From an uncultured Phycisphaerales bacterium (GTDB lineage: Bacteria; Planctomycetota; Phycisphaerae; UBA1845; CAIVHJ01): 6,503 nucleotides of DNA. A model generated the notes under the pieces. That model saw nothing but the letters and a program-made list of their open reading frames with translations. It was not told the DNA's origin and searched no databases. Positions 1 to 5,786 of the stretch are shown in pieces. Positions within the stretch are counted from its first letter, which is position 1. Each line of letters starts with the position of its first letter. The stretch lies in the NCBI GenBank assembly GCA_903905665.1, contig CAIVHJ010000347.1:1-6503 (forward strand), given 5' to 3'. A program made the translations under genes and the position numbers.

Positions 1-347
1 CGACGGGCTCCACCGCCTACAACCTCTCCGTGGGCGGACCGTTGCTTCTGCCCGGAGTTCGGGGAATCGTCATGTCCCCGATTGCTCCGCATTCGCTGAC
101 GTTTCGACCGATGGTGATTGACGATCATTACCAGCTCGAAATACGTATGATACGCGTCAACGACGGAAGCACGCTGGTCGTTGACGGTCAGCTGTCGATT
201 CCCCTCGCCAAAGAAGACGTGATTCACCTGCAGCGATACGAAAAAGATTTTCTTTTTGTGCCGAATCCCCAGCAGCCTCCGTGGCAAACTTTGGTCACCA
301 AACTCGGATGGGGAACACTACCTCTTGTCGGTTTGTCCACGGAATGA
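1..347 (+). CDS. nadK: NAD kinase, C-terminal part (5' end outside window)
   Basis: This is the end of an NAD kinase, the cytoplasmic enzyme that phosphorylates NAD to NADP using ATP or polyphosphate. The reading frame is open from the window edge (first full codon at 3), so the start lies upstream; 114 residues are visible before TGA at 345-347. The visible part begins with the conserved TGSTAYNLSVGG block, which in this family contributes to NAD binding. It continues with SPIAPHSLTFRP and the DGQ motif (DGSTLVVDGQ), all in family order. The ending KLGWGTLPL also resembles the usual NAD kinase C-terminus. The N-terminal GGDGT motif would be upstream and cannot be checked. A GTG at 30 falls inside the conserved block and is not the true start. 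Family assignment is strong; the upstream context is unknown. Confidence 0.93.
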   Translation, partial: TGSTAYNLSVGGPLLLPGVRGIVMSPIAPHSLTFRPMVIDDHYQLEIRMIRVNDGSTLVVDGQLSIPLAKEDVIHLQRYEKDFLFVPNPQQPPWQTLVTKLGWGTLPLVGLSTE

Positions 348-403
348 ACGGAATCACCGCTATCATGGATTGAATGGAGATATGGACGCCAAGATGCAAT
401 AGA

Positions 404-431
404 AGCCACGCGCAGGCTGAAGCCTGCGGCT
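404..431. repeat. REP-like palindromic element (7-bp stem, TGAA loop)
   Basis: CGCAGGC (411-417) and GCCTGCG (422-428) form a perfect 7-bp inverted repeat around a TGAA loop. Outer AGC (404-406) and GCT (429-431) may add three pairs across a small bulge. It sits in the 100-bp gap between the NAD kinase stop and the HAD gene. It has no T-tract, so it is a poor intrinsic terminator on sequence alone. Its look (GC-rich stem, tetraloop, extragenic) fits REP-type repeats that are often dispersed in genomes. Only one copy is in this window, so dispersal is inferred. Confidence 0.5.
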
Positions 432-447
432 CCTTAGCGATGCCTTC

Positions 448-1146
448 ATGAATTCCTGGCCACAAATTATTTCAGGCGTTCGGTTGATCACCTTTGATTG
501 CTACGGTACGTTGATCGACTGGGAAAGCGGCATTCGGAAATCCCTGGAAGACGTGCTCGGTTCAGCCGGTGTCCACTGGAGCGAAAAATACTTCGACCGA
601 TATCTCACCACTGAAGCACAACTGGAAGCTGAACCGTATCAACCGTATCGAGATATCCTGACCGCCGTTGAAGACCGGTTGCTCACGGAAGCTGGAGTTT
701 CGTCACCACCGGAGCCTCGATTGGCGGATTCACAGGCCCACTGGTTACCGTTTCACGATACCGTTGACAGTTTGGCGCGACTCAAGAAACATTTTCAACT
801 TGGAATTCTTTCCAACGTCGATCGTACATTGTTCGCCCACACGGCTGAGCATCTGAAAGTTCCGATGGATTGGGTGATTACCGCCCAGGACGTCCGTTCG
901 TATAAACCAGCTCATGGCCACTTTCTCCAAATGCTCCAGAAAACGGGCCTGAAAAAAGAACAGGTTCTCCACACGGCACAAAGTTTGTTTCATGACATCC
1001 GGCCCTGCAACCAGTTGGGCATCCCATGCGTCTGGATCAACCGCCGAAACGAACGCAACACGACAACCGCGCGACCGTGGGCGGAATTTCCCGATTTGGC
1101 TTCTTTCGCTGACGCGGTCCTCTCGTTTGGCAATCACAAAGCGTGA
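448..1146 (+). CDS. HAD-superfamily hydrolase, haloacid dehalogenase type II-like
   Basis: This is a 232-residue cytoplasmic hydrolase of the HAD superfamily, similar in length and layout to type II 2-haloacid dehalogenases. Motif I is FDCYGTLIDWE, with Asp17 as the expected nucleophile; the second Asp of phosphatases is replaced by Tyr19, as in dehalogenase-type members. Motif II is GILSNVD (Ser122, Asn123). Motif III is SYKPAHGHF (Lys153). Motif IV is the QSLFHDI stretch (Asp183), followed by LGIPCVWINRR. Residues 24-100 form the helical cap region. Compared with classical L-2-haloacid dehalogenase, the positions expected to hold the substrate Tyr and Asn appear to be Phe159 and Leu180, so true dehalogenation is uncertain and the substrate is unknown. 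The ATG at 448 places motif I at the usual distance from the N-terminus, but I see no good Shine-Dalgarno site in front of it. The gene stands between NAD kinase and the transport operon. Confidence 0.88.
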   Translation: MNSWPQIISGVRLITFDCYGTLIDWESGIRKSLEDVLGSAGVHWSEKYFDRYLTTEAQLEAEPYQPYRDILTAVEDRLLTEAGVSSPPEPRLADSQAHWLPFHDTVDSLARLKKHFQLGILSNVDRTLFAHTAEHLKVPMDWVITAQDVRSYKPAHGHFLQMLQKTGLKKEQVLHTAQSLFHDIRPCNQLGIPCVWINRRNERNTTTARPWAEFPDLASFADAVLSFGNHKA

Positions 1147-1171
1147 ACGGATTTAGACTCCGTTGTATAAT
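1143..1171 (+). promoter_or_regulatory. Putative sigma-70-type promoter of the transport operon
   Basis: A perfect TATAAT lies at 1166-1171. A weak -35 match, GTGAAC (3 of 6), lies at 1143-1148 with a 17-bp spacer and overlaps the end of the HAD gene. Transcription would start near 1178, giving a leader of about 18 nt that carries the AAGGA site at 1181-1185. The position fits the first gene of the four-gene operon. The -10 box is convincing; the -35 is not. Confidence 0.5.
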
Positions 1172-1195
1172 TTCACATCGAAGGAACCTCACCCG

Positions 1196-1465
1196 ATGAA
1201 CATGACCATCACTCATCCGGTTCCGCGTGGAACACGCATCCGCGTGCAACAGGTCATCGCGATGCGTGACCGCCGATGGACCACGACCGTCGAAGGAGAA
1301 GTCCTCTCACACGAAATGGAACCGACGGGAAGTTGGTACGCTCGCGGGAAAGACGACCGATTGTGGTTGCTGCGAATCCGCCTGAAGAAAGCGAACGGCG
1401 AAATCACGACGATTTGTCTCGACCGATTTTCCACAATCACCCTTCTGGATTCGCTATCAATATGA
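1196..1465 (+). CDS. Small conserved-looking protein, first gene of the ABC transport operon
   Basis: This 89-residue protein has unknown function. It has no signal peptide or membrane segment, so it is probably cytoplasmic. It looks beta-rich: PRGTRIRVQQV, then TTTVEGEVLSHE, then RLWLLRIRLKK and EITTICLDRFSTITLL, with a central PTGSWYARGKDDRLW stretch. This pattern of alternating strands and charged turns suggests a small barrel-like domain. It reminds me of a small uncharacterised family in planctomycetes, but I cannot confirm this. The ATG at 1196 was chosen because AAGGA (1181-1185) lies 10 nt upstream; an in-frame TTG at 1163 lies upstream of that site and overlaps the -10 box. Its TGA overlaps the ATG of the solute-binding protein (ATGA, 1462-1465), so the two are probably translationally coupled. 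Confidence 0.78.
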   Translation: MNMTITHPVPRGTRIRVQQVIAMRDRRWTTTVEGEVLSHEMEPTGSWYARGKDDRLWLLRIRLKKANGEITTICLDRFSTITLLDSLSI

Positions 1466-2790
1466 TTCGGCGCCCCGCATTATTACTCGTGATGATCTTC
1501 ATCGGGTGGTGGCTTTTCGCCGATACGGCGCGACACCTGTGGGGGCCGACGTTCACGACAAAACCGGAGTTGCGGTTCGCCCATTACGGCAGTTGGCAGG
1601 ATTACGAGATGTGGCGGGCCGTCATCAGCGCGTTTGAGCGTTCACACCCCGGCACCACCATCCGGCAGGAATACACGCCCGGATTCGGAACGGAATATGA
1701 AAACAAAATGCGGCGGGCGTTTTCGGCGGGAATCGGCCCAGACGTGCTGCTGGTTCAGGACGAAACGCTGCCTCGATACGCCCAAACGACGCTGGCAGAC
1801 TTGTCCACCCTCCTGAGCCATGATCGACAAAATGAACTGCGACTCACCTCGCGGCCAACCGCCGTTGACTCGTTCACCATCGGCGATCGTCTTTTTGCGT
1901 TACCGGTTTACGGCGGAAATCTGCTGATCTATTTGAATCTTCGCTGCCTGACGCGCGCGGCGGATTTCTATCACGAACCGATCGTGCTTCCTTCTGAAGA
2001 CTGGACCATCGAGGAGTTCCGAAATTTTTGTCGAAAACTGACGTGTGATTTCGATCACGACGGCCGGGTCGATCAGTTTGGATTCTGGCATCCGTGGTGG
2101 GGATATTTTCTGCCGTTCGTCTGGTCGATGGGCGCCGATCTGCTCGATAATTCGCGAACTCAATGGCGATTCGACGACAATGCCGCCATTTCCGCCATGC
2201 AACTTTATCACGATTTGCTTCGCACGGATCGTGTGTGTCCGCCGCCCGGTGCGCTGGGCCAAATGCGACAGGACATCGCTTTTTTGACCGGCCGCACGGC
2301 GACGGTAATCAACGGCCCATGGTTCATCCCCTTGCTGGAGGAATCCGATCTGCGGAACGAGTATCTCGTGTTGCCCATCCCGCGCGGCCCCGCCGGACGA
2401 TTCACTCGCGTCACCTGGGACGGAATCGCCATGAGTAAAAACCTCAATCTTAACCTTCGATCTGCGGCATCCGATTTCATCGGTTTCACCCAGTCGAAAC
2501 CCGCTCAGGAAATTTTCGCCGCCTCACGCCGATTGATCCCGTCTCGAACCGATGTTCCCATGTTTCAATCTCCACAAGACGTTCGGCGCGGCCTCACCCG
2601 ATTCATCACTTCGTTTGAATATGCCCGCCTCCAACCCATCAATCCATACTGGAACGAAATCAATCAGGCGTTCCGAAAATATCAGTATGATCTTTTGAAC
2701 GATCGAATCTCACCCCGTGAGTTTTTGAATCGCATATCCCGCGATCCCTTGATCGCCGGTCACTTCGCGGTGGGAGCACAGACACGATGA
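1462..2790 (+). CDS. Extracellular solute-binding protein, family 1 (sugar ABC importer)
   Basis: This 442-residue protein is the likely substrate-capturing part of a carbohydrate (CUT1-type) ABC importer, acting outside the inner membrane. Residues 1-24 form a basic, hydrophobic signal segment (MIRRPALLLVMIFIGWWLF) with no Cys lipobox, so it may be an uncleaved anchor or be cut by signal peptidase I. The mature part starts with ELRFAHYGSW, then VISAFERSHPGTTIRQEY, both typical of the family. GPDVLLVQDETLPRYA (92-107) resembles the usual DVxxxxD region. DFDHDGRVDQFGF (196-208) is the Asp-rich turn common in these proteins. TVINGPWF (281-288) matches the conserved INGPW motif. The ATG at 1462 was chosen over longer in-frame starts, because those run through the preceding gene and lack a signal sequence. 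Both ends overlap the neighbouring genes by ATGA. The sugar cannot be deduced. Confidence 0.92.
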   Translation: MIRRPALLLVMIFIGWWLFADTARHLWGPTFTTKPELRFAHYGSWQDYEMWRAVISAFERSHPGTTIRQEYTPGFGTEYENKMRRAFSAGIGPDVLLVQDETLPRYAQTTLADLSTLLSHDRQNELRLTSRPTAVDSFTIGDRLFALPVYGGNLLIYLNLRCLTRAADFYHEPIVLPSEDWTIEEFRNFCRKLTCDFDHDGRVDQFGFWHPWWGYFLPFVWSMGADLLDNSRTQWRFDDNAAISAMQLYHDLLRTDRVCPPPGALGQMRQDIAFLTGRTATVINGPWFIPLLEESDLRNEYLVLPIPRGPAGRFTRVTWDGIAMSKNLNLNLRSAASDFIGFTQSKPAQEIFAASRRLIPSRTDVPMFQSPQDVRRGLTRFITSFEYARLQPINPYWNEINQAFRKYQYDLLNDRISPREFLNRISRDPLIAGHFAVGAQTR

Positions 2791-3794
2791 GCACGGCTCA
2801 AACGACATCGACCGGAACGTTTCTGAAATTCCTCTCGCCGTGGCTTGTGGGAACTTCCGTCCTGGTCCTGCTGCCGGTGATTGCCTCGCTGGTGCTGTCG
2901 TTCACTTCGTGGGACGGGCTCTCGATCCACGACATTCATTGGGTCGGTTCCGCTAATTATCGGCAAATTTTTGAGGTTGATTCCTCACGGGAGGTGGGTC
3001 CGAACGATCCGTGGTATTGGCGGTTATTGGGCGGGATTCCCAAAGATGCACAGTTTTACAAGTCTGTCTATAACACCACCATTTTTGCTGTTTTCGCCGT
3101 TCCGCTTGGTTTGGCGGCGGCGCTGGGATTGGCGCTGTTGCTGAATCAACCGCTGCGGGGAATCAGTGCGTTTCGCACAATCTACTACCTGCCCTACATC
3201 CTTAGTGGAGTGGGAACGATTCTGCTGTGGCAGTGGCTGTTCAATCCCGATGTCGGTCTGATCAATCTGTTTCTGAAATATCTGGTCACGCTTTGGACGT
3301 GGACATCGGGACTCTTCGGCCACCAGACATCACCCTGGTCCCCGCCGGCATGGTTGTACTCTCCACAGGGATGTAAACCGGCGGTGATTCTGATGAACTT
3401 GTGGGGAATGGGCGGAGCGATGCTGATTTTTCTGGCGGCGCTCCAAAACGTCCCGCCCCACCTGTACGCCGCCGCGCAATTGGACGGCGCCAATCGCCGG
3501 CAAAAATTCCGCTGCATCACCCTGCCGCAGATTTCACCGGCGATTCTGTTCAATTTGATCGCCGGCCTGAGCGGCGCGGTTCGGTCGTTCAAAATTCCCT
3601 ACGTGCTTCAGCACTGGTCCCAAAATGATGGTCTGCTGTTTTATATGCTCTACGTGTATCGCTCCGCTTTTGAATCTCCCGCACGAATCGGATACGCCTC
3701 CGCCCTGATCTGGATTTTGTTCGTCGTGTTGTTTGTCCTAACCGCGCTGACGCTTCTGACGAGCCGGCGATGGGTTCATTACGAGGTCCGTTGA
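2787..3794 (+). CDS. Sugar ABC transporter permease, MalF/UgpA-like
   Basis: This 335-residue inner-membrane protein is one of two channel subunits of the importer. Hydrophobic segments lie near residues 18-40, 95-120, 130-152, 198-220, 250-270 and 303-325, giving six predicted membrane spans. The cytoplasmic EAA loop, which docks onto the ATPase, is YAAAQLDGANRRQKF followed by the ITLPQISP stretch (227-251). It keeps DGA and LP, but the normally conserved Glu of EAA is Ala228. SWDGLSIHDIHWVGSANYRQIF (41-62) is the usual periplasmic start of MalF-type permeases. Residues 63-94 and 170-197 are hydrophilic stretches between spans. The ATG at 2787 overlaps the previous stop (ATGA), and GGGAG (2772-2776) stands 10 nt upstream. 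It pairs with the MalG-like permease directly downstream. Confidence 0.93.
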   Translation: MSTAQTTSTGTFLKFLSPWLVGTSVLVLLPVIASLVLSFTSWDGLSIHDIHWVGSANYRQIFEVDSSREVGPNDPWYWRLLGGIPKDAQFYKSVYNTTIFAVFAVPLGLAAALGLALLLNQPLRGISAFRTIYYLPYILSGVGTILLWQWLFNPDVGLINLFLKYLVTLWTWTSGLFGHQTSPWSPPAWLYSPQGCKPAVILMNLWGMGGAMLIFLAALQNVPPHLYAAAQLDGANRRQKFRCITLPQISPAILFNLIAGLSGAVRSFKIPYVLQHWSQNDGLLFYMLYVYRSAFESPARIGYASALIWILFVVLFVLTALTLLTSRRWVHYEVR

Positions 3795-4603
3795 TGCGCA
3801 CGCTACTTCAATATCTGGGTCTGATCCTTGTGGCGATTCTGGTGGGAATGCCCGTCTGGTGGGCGATCAACACGTCGCTGCAACCGCTCGAAAGCGTCTA
3901 TTCGTCTCATTTTCAGATTTGGCCGGACCATCCGCAGTGGTCCAACTACACCGACGCCGTCTCGCGGTTGCCGTTTCTGCGTTTTCTGTTCAACAGTCTG
4001 ATCATCACCACAACGGCGGTATTCGGCACGGTGCTGTCCACTTCGATGGCCGGTTACGTCTTCGCGCGATTGCGATGGACCGGCCGCTCGTGGTGCTTCG
4101 GCATCCTGATGGGCACGCTGCTGATCCCGTCGCAGGTGTATCTGATTCCGCACTTTCTAATGTTCGAGCGACTGGGCTGGCTCAATACGTATAAACCGCT
4201 GATCGTCCCCGGATTTCTGGCGATGGATGTGTTCTATGTTTTTCTGTTTCGTCAGTTTTTCCGAAGCGTTCCTCTGGCCTACACCGAGGCCGCTTTGGTG
4301 GACGGCGCCACGCACTGGACGATCTACCGCCGAATCCTGTTGCCGATGTCCAAACCCGTCGTCATCACCGTCATCGTCATGAACGCCGTTTTTCACTGGC
4401 AGGACCTGATGACTCCGCTGATCTACCTGAACGACATAGAGAAATTTCCTCTCGCGCTGGGCCTGCGAATGTATCAAACCATGGACGGCGACTGGGTGAA
4501 CCATCTGATGGCCGCCAGCCTGCTCTCGCTGATCCCGGTCACCCTCCTGTTTTTCCTCACCCAGCGGTATCTGATGCGAGGATTGGTCCTCACCGAAAAA
4601 TAG
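3794..4603 (+). CDS. Sugar ABC transporter permease, MalG/UgpE-like
   Basis: This 269-residue inner-membrane protein is the second channel subunit, expected to form a heterodimer with the preceding permease. Hydrophobic spans are near residues 5-27, 64-91, 100-122, 135-155, 189-210 and 238-258. The EAA loop is canonical: TEAALVDGATHWTIYRRI then LLPMSKP (Glu165, Asp170, Gly171, Pro184). NSLIITTTAVFGT and AGYVFARLRW (67-95) match the MalG-family pattern, and the C-terminus QRYLMRGL is also typical. The ATG at 3794 was preferred to one 24 nt upstream because GAGGT (3783-3787) stands 6 nt in front of it and the junction with the previous gene is TGATG. It is the last gene of the operon. No ATPase follows, so a shared MsmK/UgpC-type ATPase from elsewhere is inferred. 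Confidence 0.94.
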   Translation: MRTLLQYLGLILVAILVGMPVWWAINTSLQPLESVYSSHFQIWPDHPQWSNYTDAVSRLPFLRFLFNSLIITTTAVFGTVLSTSMAGYVFARLRWTGRSWCFGILMGTLLIPSQVYLIPHFLMFERLGWLNTYKPLIVPGFLAMDVFYVFLFRQFFRSVPLAYTEAALVDGATHWTIYRRILLPMSKPVVITVIVMNAVFHWQDLMTPLIYLNDIEKFPLALGLRMYQTMDGDWVNHLMAASLLSLIPVTLLFFLTQRYLMRGLVLTEK

Positions 4604-4627
4604 TACCCCTCACACAATGTTCGAACT

Positions 4628-4663
4628 TCACCAAATCACGCCATAATGTGGATTCTTTGGTGA
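4628..4663. terminator. Putative stem-loop between convergent genes
   Basis: TCACCAAA (4628-4635) and TTTGGTGA (4656-4663) form a perfect 8-bp inverted repeat with a 20-nt loop, which itself contains CAC/GTG. It lies in the 109-bp gap between the end of the permease gene and the end of the minus-strand SelW-like gene, so it could end transcription in both directions. There is no run of T on either side, so an intrinsic terminator is only a possibility. Confidence 0.35.
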
Positions 4664-4712
4664 GCGCAAGAAATGCGGGTCAGATGAGACGAGCAGATCC
4701 CTGATCGGCCGA

Positions 4713-4943
4713 TTATTTCGACCTCATTCGGGAAAGGGTATCGAGGATTTCTTTGTTTTCGGGGAAGCGGCCGGTTTCGTGTTTGCTGAAAATCAGTTTT
4801 CCGTCCGCCTTCACGTCAAAAATCCCGCCTGCTCCCTCGATCAACTCCGGTTGAGTTCCGAACCGGCTCCGAATTGCATCCGCCAAACTGGCGGCTCGGG
4901 GTTCGTAGTTTCACTGCATGCAAAACGTGATTGAGATTTTCAT
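4713..4943 (-). CDS. selW: SelW/Rdx-family selenoprotein with in-frame UGA (Sec) at CxxU
   Basis: This 76-residue protein belongs to the SelT/SelW/SelH (Rdx) thioredoxin-like family of small cytoplasmic redox proteins. It reads MKISITFCMQ, then UGA (4911-4913), then NYEPRAASLADAI. It continues with ELIEGAGGIFDVKADGKLIFSKHETGRFP and ends at TAA (4713-4715). Cys8 and the UGA at codon 11 form the CxxU motif exactly where the family has Cys or selenocysteine. The NY-PRA block, the GG-F-V-DG block and the SK-TGRFP block are all conserved family signatures, and all lie after the UGA in the same frame. A hairpin fitting a bacterial SECIS follows the UGA. ATG at 4943 is the only ATG, GTG or TTG start between the UGA and an in-frame stop upstream, and gives the usual SelW N-terminus; upstream is a G-rich stretch rather than a classic Shine-Dalgarno site. 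Reading UGA as stop would leave 10 residues. A Cys-codon mutation, sequencing error or pseudogene are less likely alternatives. Confidence 0.87.
4869..4899 (-). promoter_or_regulatory. Putative bacterial SECIS element of the SelW-like gene
   Basis: In the mRNA, CCGCCA (4894-4889) pairs perfectly with UGGCGG (4885-4880) around a three-base GUU loop (4888-4886). The stem starts 17 nt and the loop G is 23 nt after the UGA. A G at the start of a small apical loop at this distance fits the known bacterial SECIS pattern, in which SelB binds the loop to insert selenocysteine. A lower helix, CCGA (4899-4896) with UCGG (4872-4869), is possible across an asymmetric internal loop. The element is wholly inside the coding region, as usual in bacteria. 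Confidence 0.7.
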
Positions 4944-5026
4944 CGCCCCGCCCCGTTGAAAGACGCCGGTGCATCTGCGATCTGTTCATTCATCCGAGTT
5001 CAATCTTCGGTGTCTGAGATTGTTTG

Positions 5027-5239
5027 TCATGGACCGTTTGAAGTCGTCGCACCGTTATCAATATTAAAGATTTCGCTCACCCAGTTTCCAACCAGATCTG
5101 TGGTGACGTTCGACAAGAAGCTGTCAACACTATCGGCGGCGGCATTTTTGACCGTTTCGGGATCAAGCGAGCACCCCGATGTGAACAAACCCACAACCAG
5201 TAATCCCATCACGACCCATTGAACCATTCGTGAATGCAT
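5027..5239 (-). CDS. Small secreted or lipoprotein-like protein
   Basis: This 70-residue protein has unknown function. It has a basic start (MHSRMVQW), a hydrophobic core (VVMGLLVVGLF) and then TSGCS, a likely lipoprotein signal peptide with the lipidated Cys near residue 23; Thr at -3 is less usual than Leu. The short mature part, about 48 residues, begins LDPETVKNAAADSVDSFLSNV and looks like an amphipathic helix followed by a Gly/Thr/Ser/Asn-rich tail. Similar tiny lipoproteins seem frequent in planctomycetes, but I cannot name a family. The ATG at 5239 was chosen because GGGAGA (5254-5249) lies 9 nt upstream; the in-frame TTG at 5245 is only 3 nt from that site. The SelW-like gene starts 83 nt downstream on the same strand, so the two might be cotranscribed. 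It is divergent from the other small lipoprotein-like gene. Confidence 0.68.
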   Translation of the reverse strand: MHSRMVQWVVMGLLVVGLFTSGCSLDPETVKNAAADSVDSFLSNVTTDLVGNWVSEIFNIDNGATTSNGP

Positions 5240-5289
5240 ATTCAATTATCTCCCACAACAGGTTTCGTCGATTCCAAACTTCACCAATC

Positions 5290-5318
5290 ACACTACGCAA
5301 CATTCGAATCTTCGTCAA
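5290..5318 (-). promoter_or_regulatory. Possible promoter of the minus-strand small lipoprotein gene
   Basis: On the minus strand TTGACG (5318-5313, 5 of 6 matches to the -35 consensus) is followed after 17 bp by TAGTGT (5295-5290, 3 of 6 to the -10). Transcription would start near 5283, about 44 nt before the ATG at 5239. The rest of the 267-bp divergent gap (5240-5506) shows no clear gene. It holds only this site and the ribosome binding sites of the two flanking genes. Confidence 0.33.
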
Positions 5319-5506
5319 TTCGGAACTCCCCAGCCACGAACTCCCACTGATTCCCATAACATCAAAATATCCCAGTTTCACTCCCGATAATACCCCCAAA
5401 AACCACTCAAGAGACGAATTACATCATTAACGCCGCCACAGAGTTGCGCCAAATTCTATATTGTGATTGCAGCGCACGGGTGGGGCCACATGGAAGGGAT
5501 TTGTTC

Positions 5507-5698
5507 ATGTCCGATCGAGCTCGCAGGCTTATCTTGTCAACCCTGCTCGGATTATGTTGCCTGAGCAGCCTTCACGGAGCAGGCTGCATTCTGACATCGA
5601 ACGATGGTACCCACATCAATGACAACAACGGCACGCAGATCATCGACCTCGGTCTCGATCAGGATACTTCTGATCTCAAAATCGTCGCCATCTCCTGA
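5507..5698 (+). CDS. Small secreted or lipoprotein-like protein
   Basis: This 63-residue protein has unknown function. It has an N-terminal signal segment: a basic start MSDRARR, a hydrophobic core LILSTLLGLCCLSSL, then HGAGC. The Cys at residue 27 could be lipidated, although Gly at -3 is not the usual lipobox residue; cleavage by signal peptidase I is an alternative. The mature part is about 37 residues, rich in Asp and Asn (TSNDGTHINDNNGTQIIDLG), and the DGTHINDNNGTQI part looks like an imperfect short duplication. The ATG at 5507 was chosen because GGAAGGGA (5492-5499) stands 7 nt upstream; an in-frame upstream start at 5444 has no such site and would bury the signal peptide. Its end converges on the VWA/BatA-like gene. 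Confidence 0.6.
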   Translation: MSDRARRLILSTLLGLCCLSSLHGAGCILTSNDGTHINDNNGTQIIDLGLDQDTSDLKIVAIS

Positions 5699-5748
5699 GA
5701 ATTCATCCCCGTCTGATACGAAATAATCCATCAGGGAATTCATTCGGG

Positions 5749-5771
5749 TTCTCTCGGGCACAGGGAGAGAA
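5749..5771. terminator. Hairpin in the convergent gap, possible terminator
   Basis: TTCTCTC (5749-5755) and GAGAGAA (5765-5771) form a perfect 7-bp stem with a 9-nt loop. It lies in the 88-bp gap between two convergent genes, which is a suitable place for a shared terminator. Neither side is followed by a clear T-run, so function is uncertain. Confidence 0.35.
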
Positions 5772-5786
5772 ATAATCTGATCGGTT

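Noticed and set aside
1276..1461. Longer start of the solute-binding protein at 1276
   Set aside because: The extension is Arg-rich, runs inside the preceding gene in another frame, and would place the signal segment internally; ATG at 1462 with the ATGA overlap fits far better.
4704..4713. Palindrome ATCGGCCGAT next to the SelW-like stop
   Set aside because: It has no loop and no symmetry beyond 10 bp; such short palindromes arise by chance and cannot be tied to a regulator.
4713..4943. SelW-like gene as a pseudogene with a nonsense mutation
   Set aside because: The only in-frame stop is a TGA at the exact Sec/Cys position, followed by a SECIS-like hairpin, and the rest of the frame is intact and conserved; decay would not be expected to give this pattern.
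4956..5222. Plus-strand open frame of 88 codons
   Set aside because: It lies opposite the small lipoprotein gene, has no Shine-Dalgarno or recognisable motif, and its composition looks like an antisense shadow.
5163..5399. Minus-strand open frame of 78 codons across the divergent gap
   Set aside because: It overlaps the lipoprotein gene in another frame, with no recognisable motif; the lipoprotein frame has a signal peptide and a Shine-Dalgarno and is the better choice.
5230..5430. Plus-strand open frame of 66 codons in the divergent gap
   Set aside because: No ribosome binding site, no domain-like pattern, and it overlaps the probable promoter and leader of the minus-strand gene.
5457..5462. 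TATATT as a -10 box for the plus-strand small lipoprotein-like gene
   Set aside because: No acceptable -35 match is found at 16-18 bp upstream, so I do not call a promoter.
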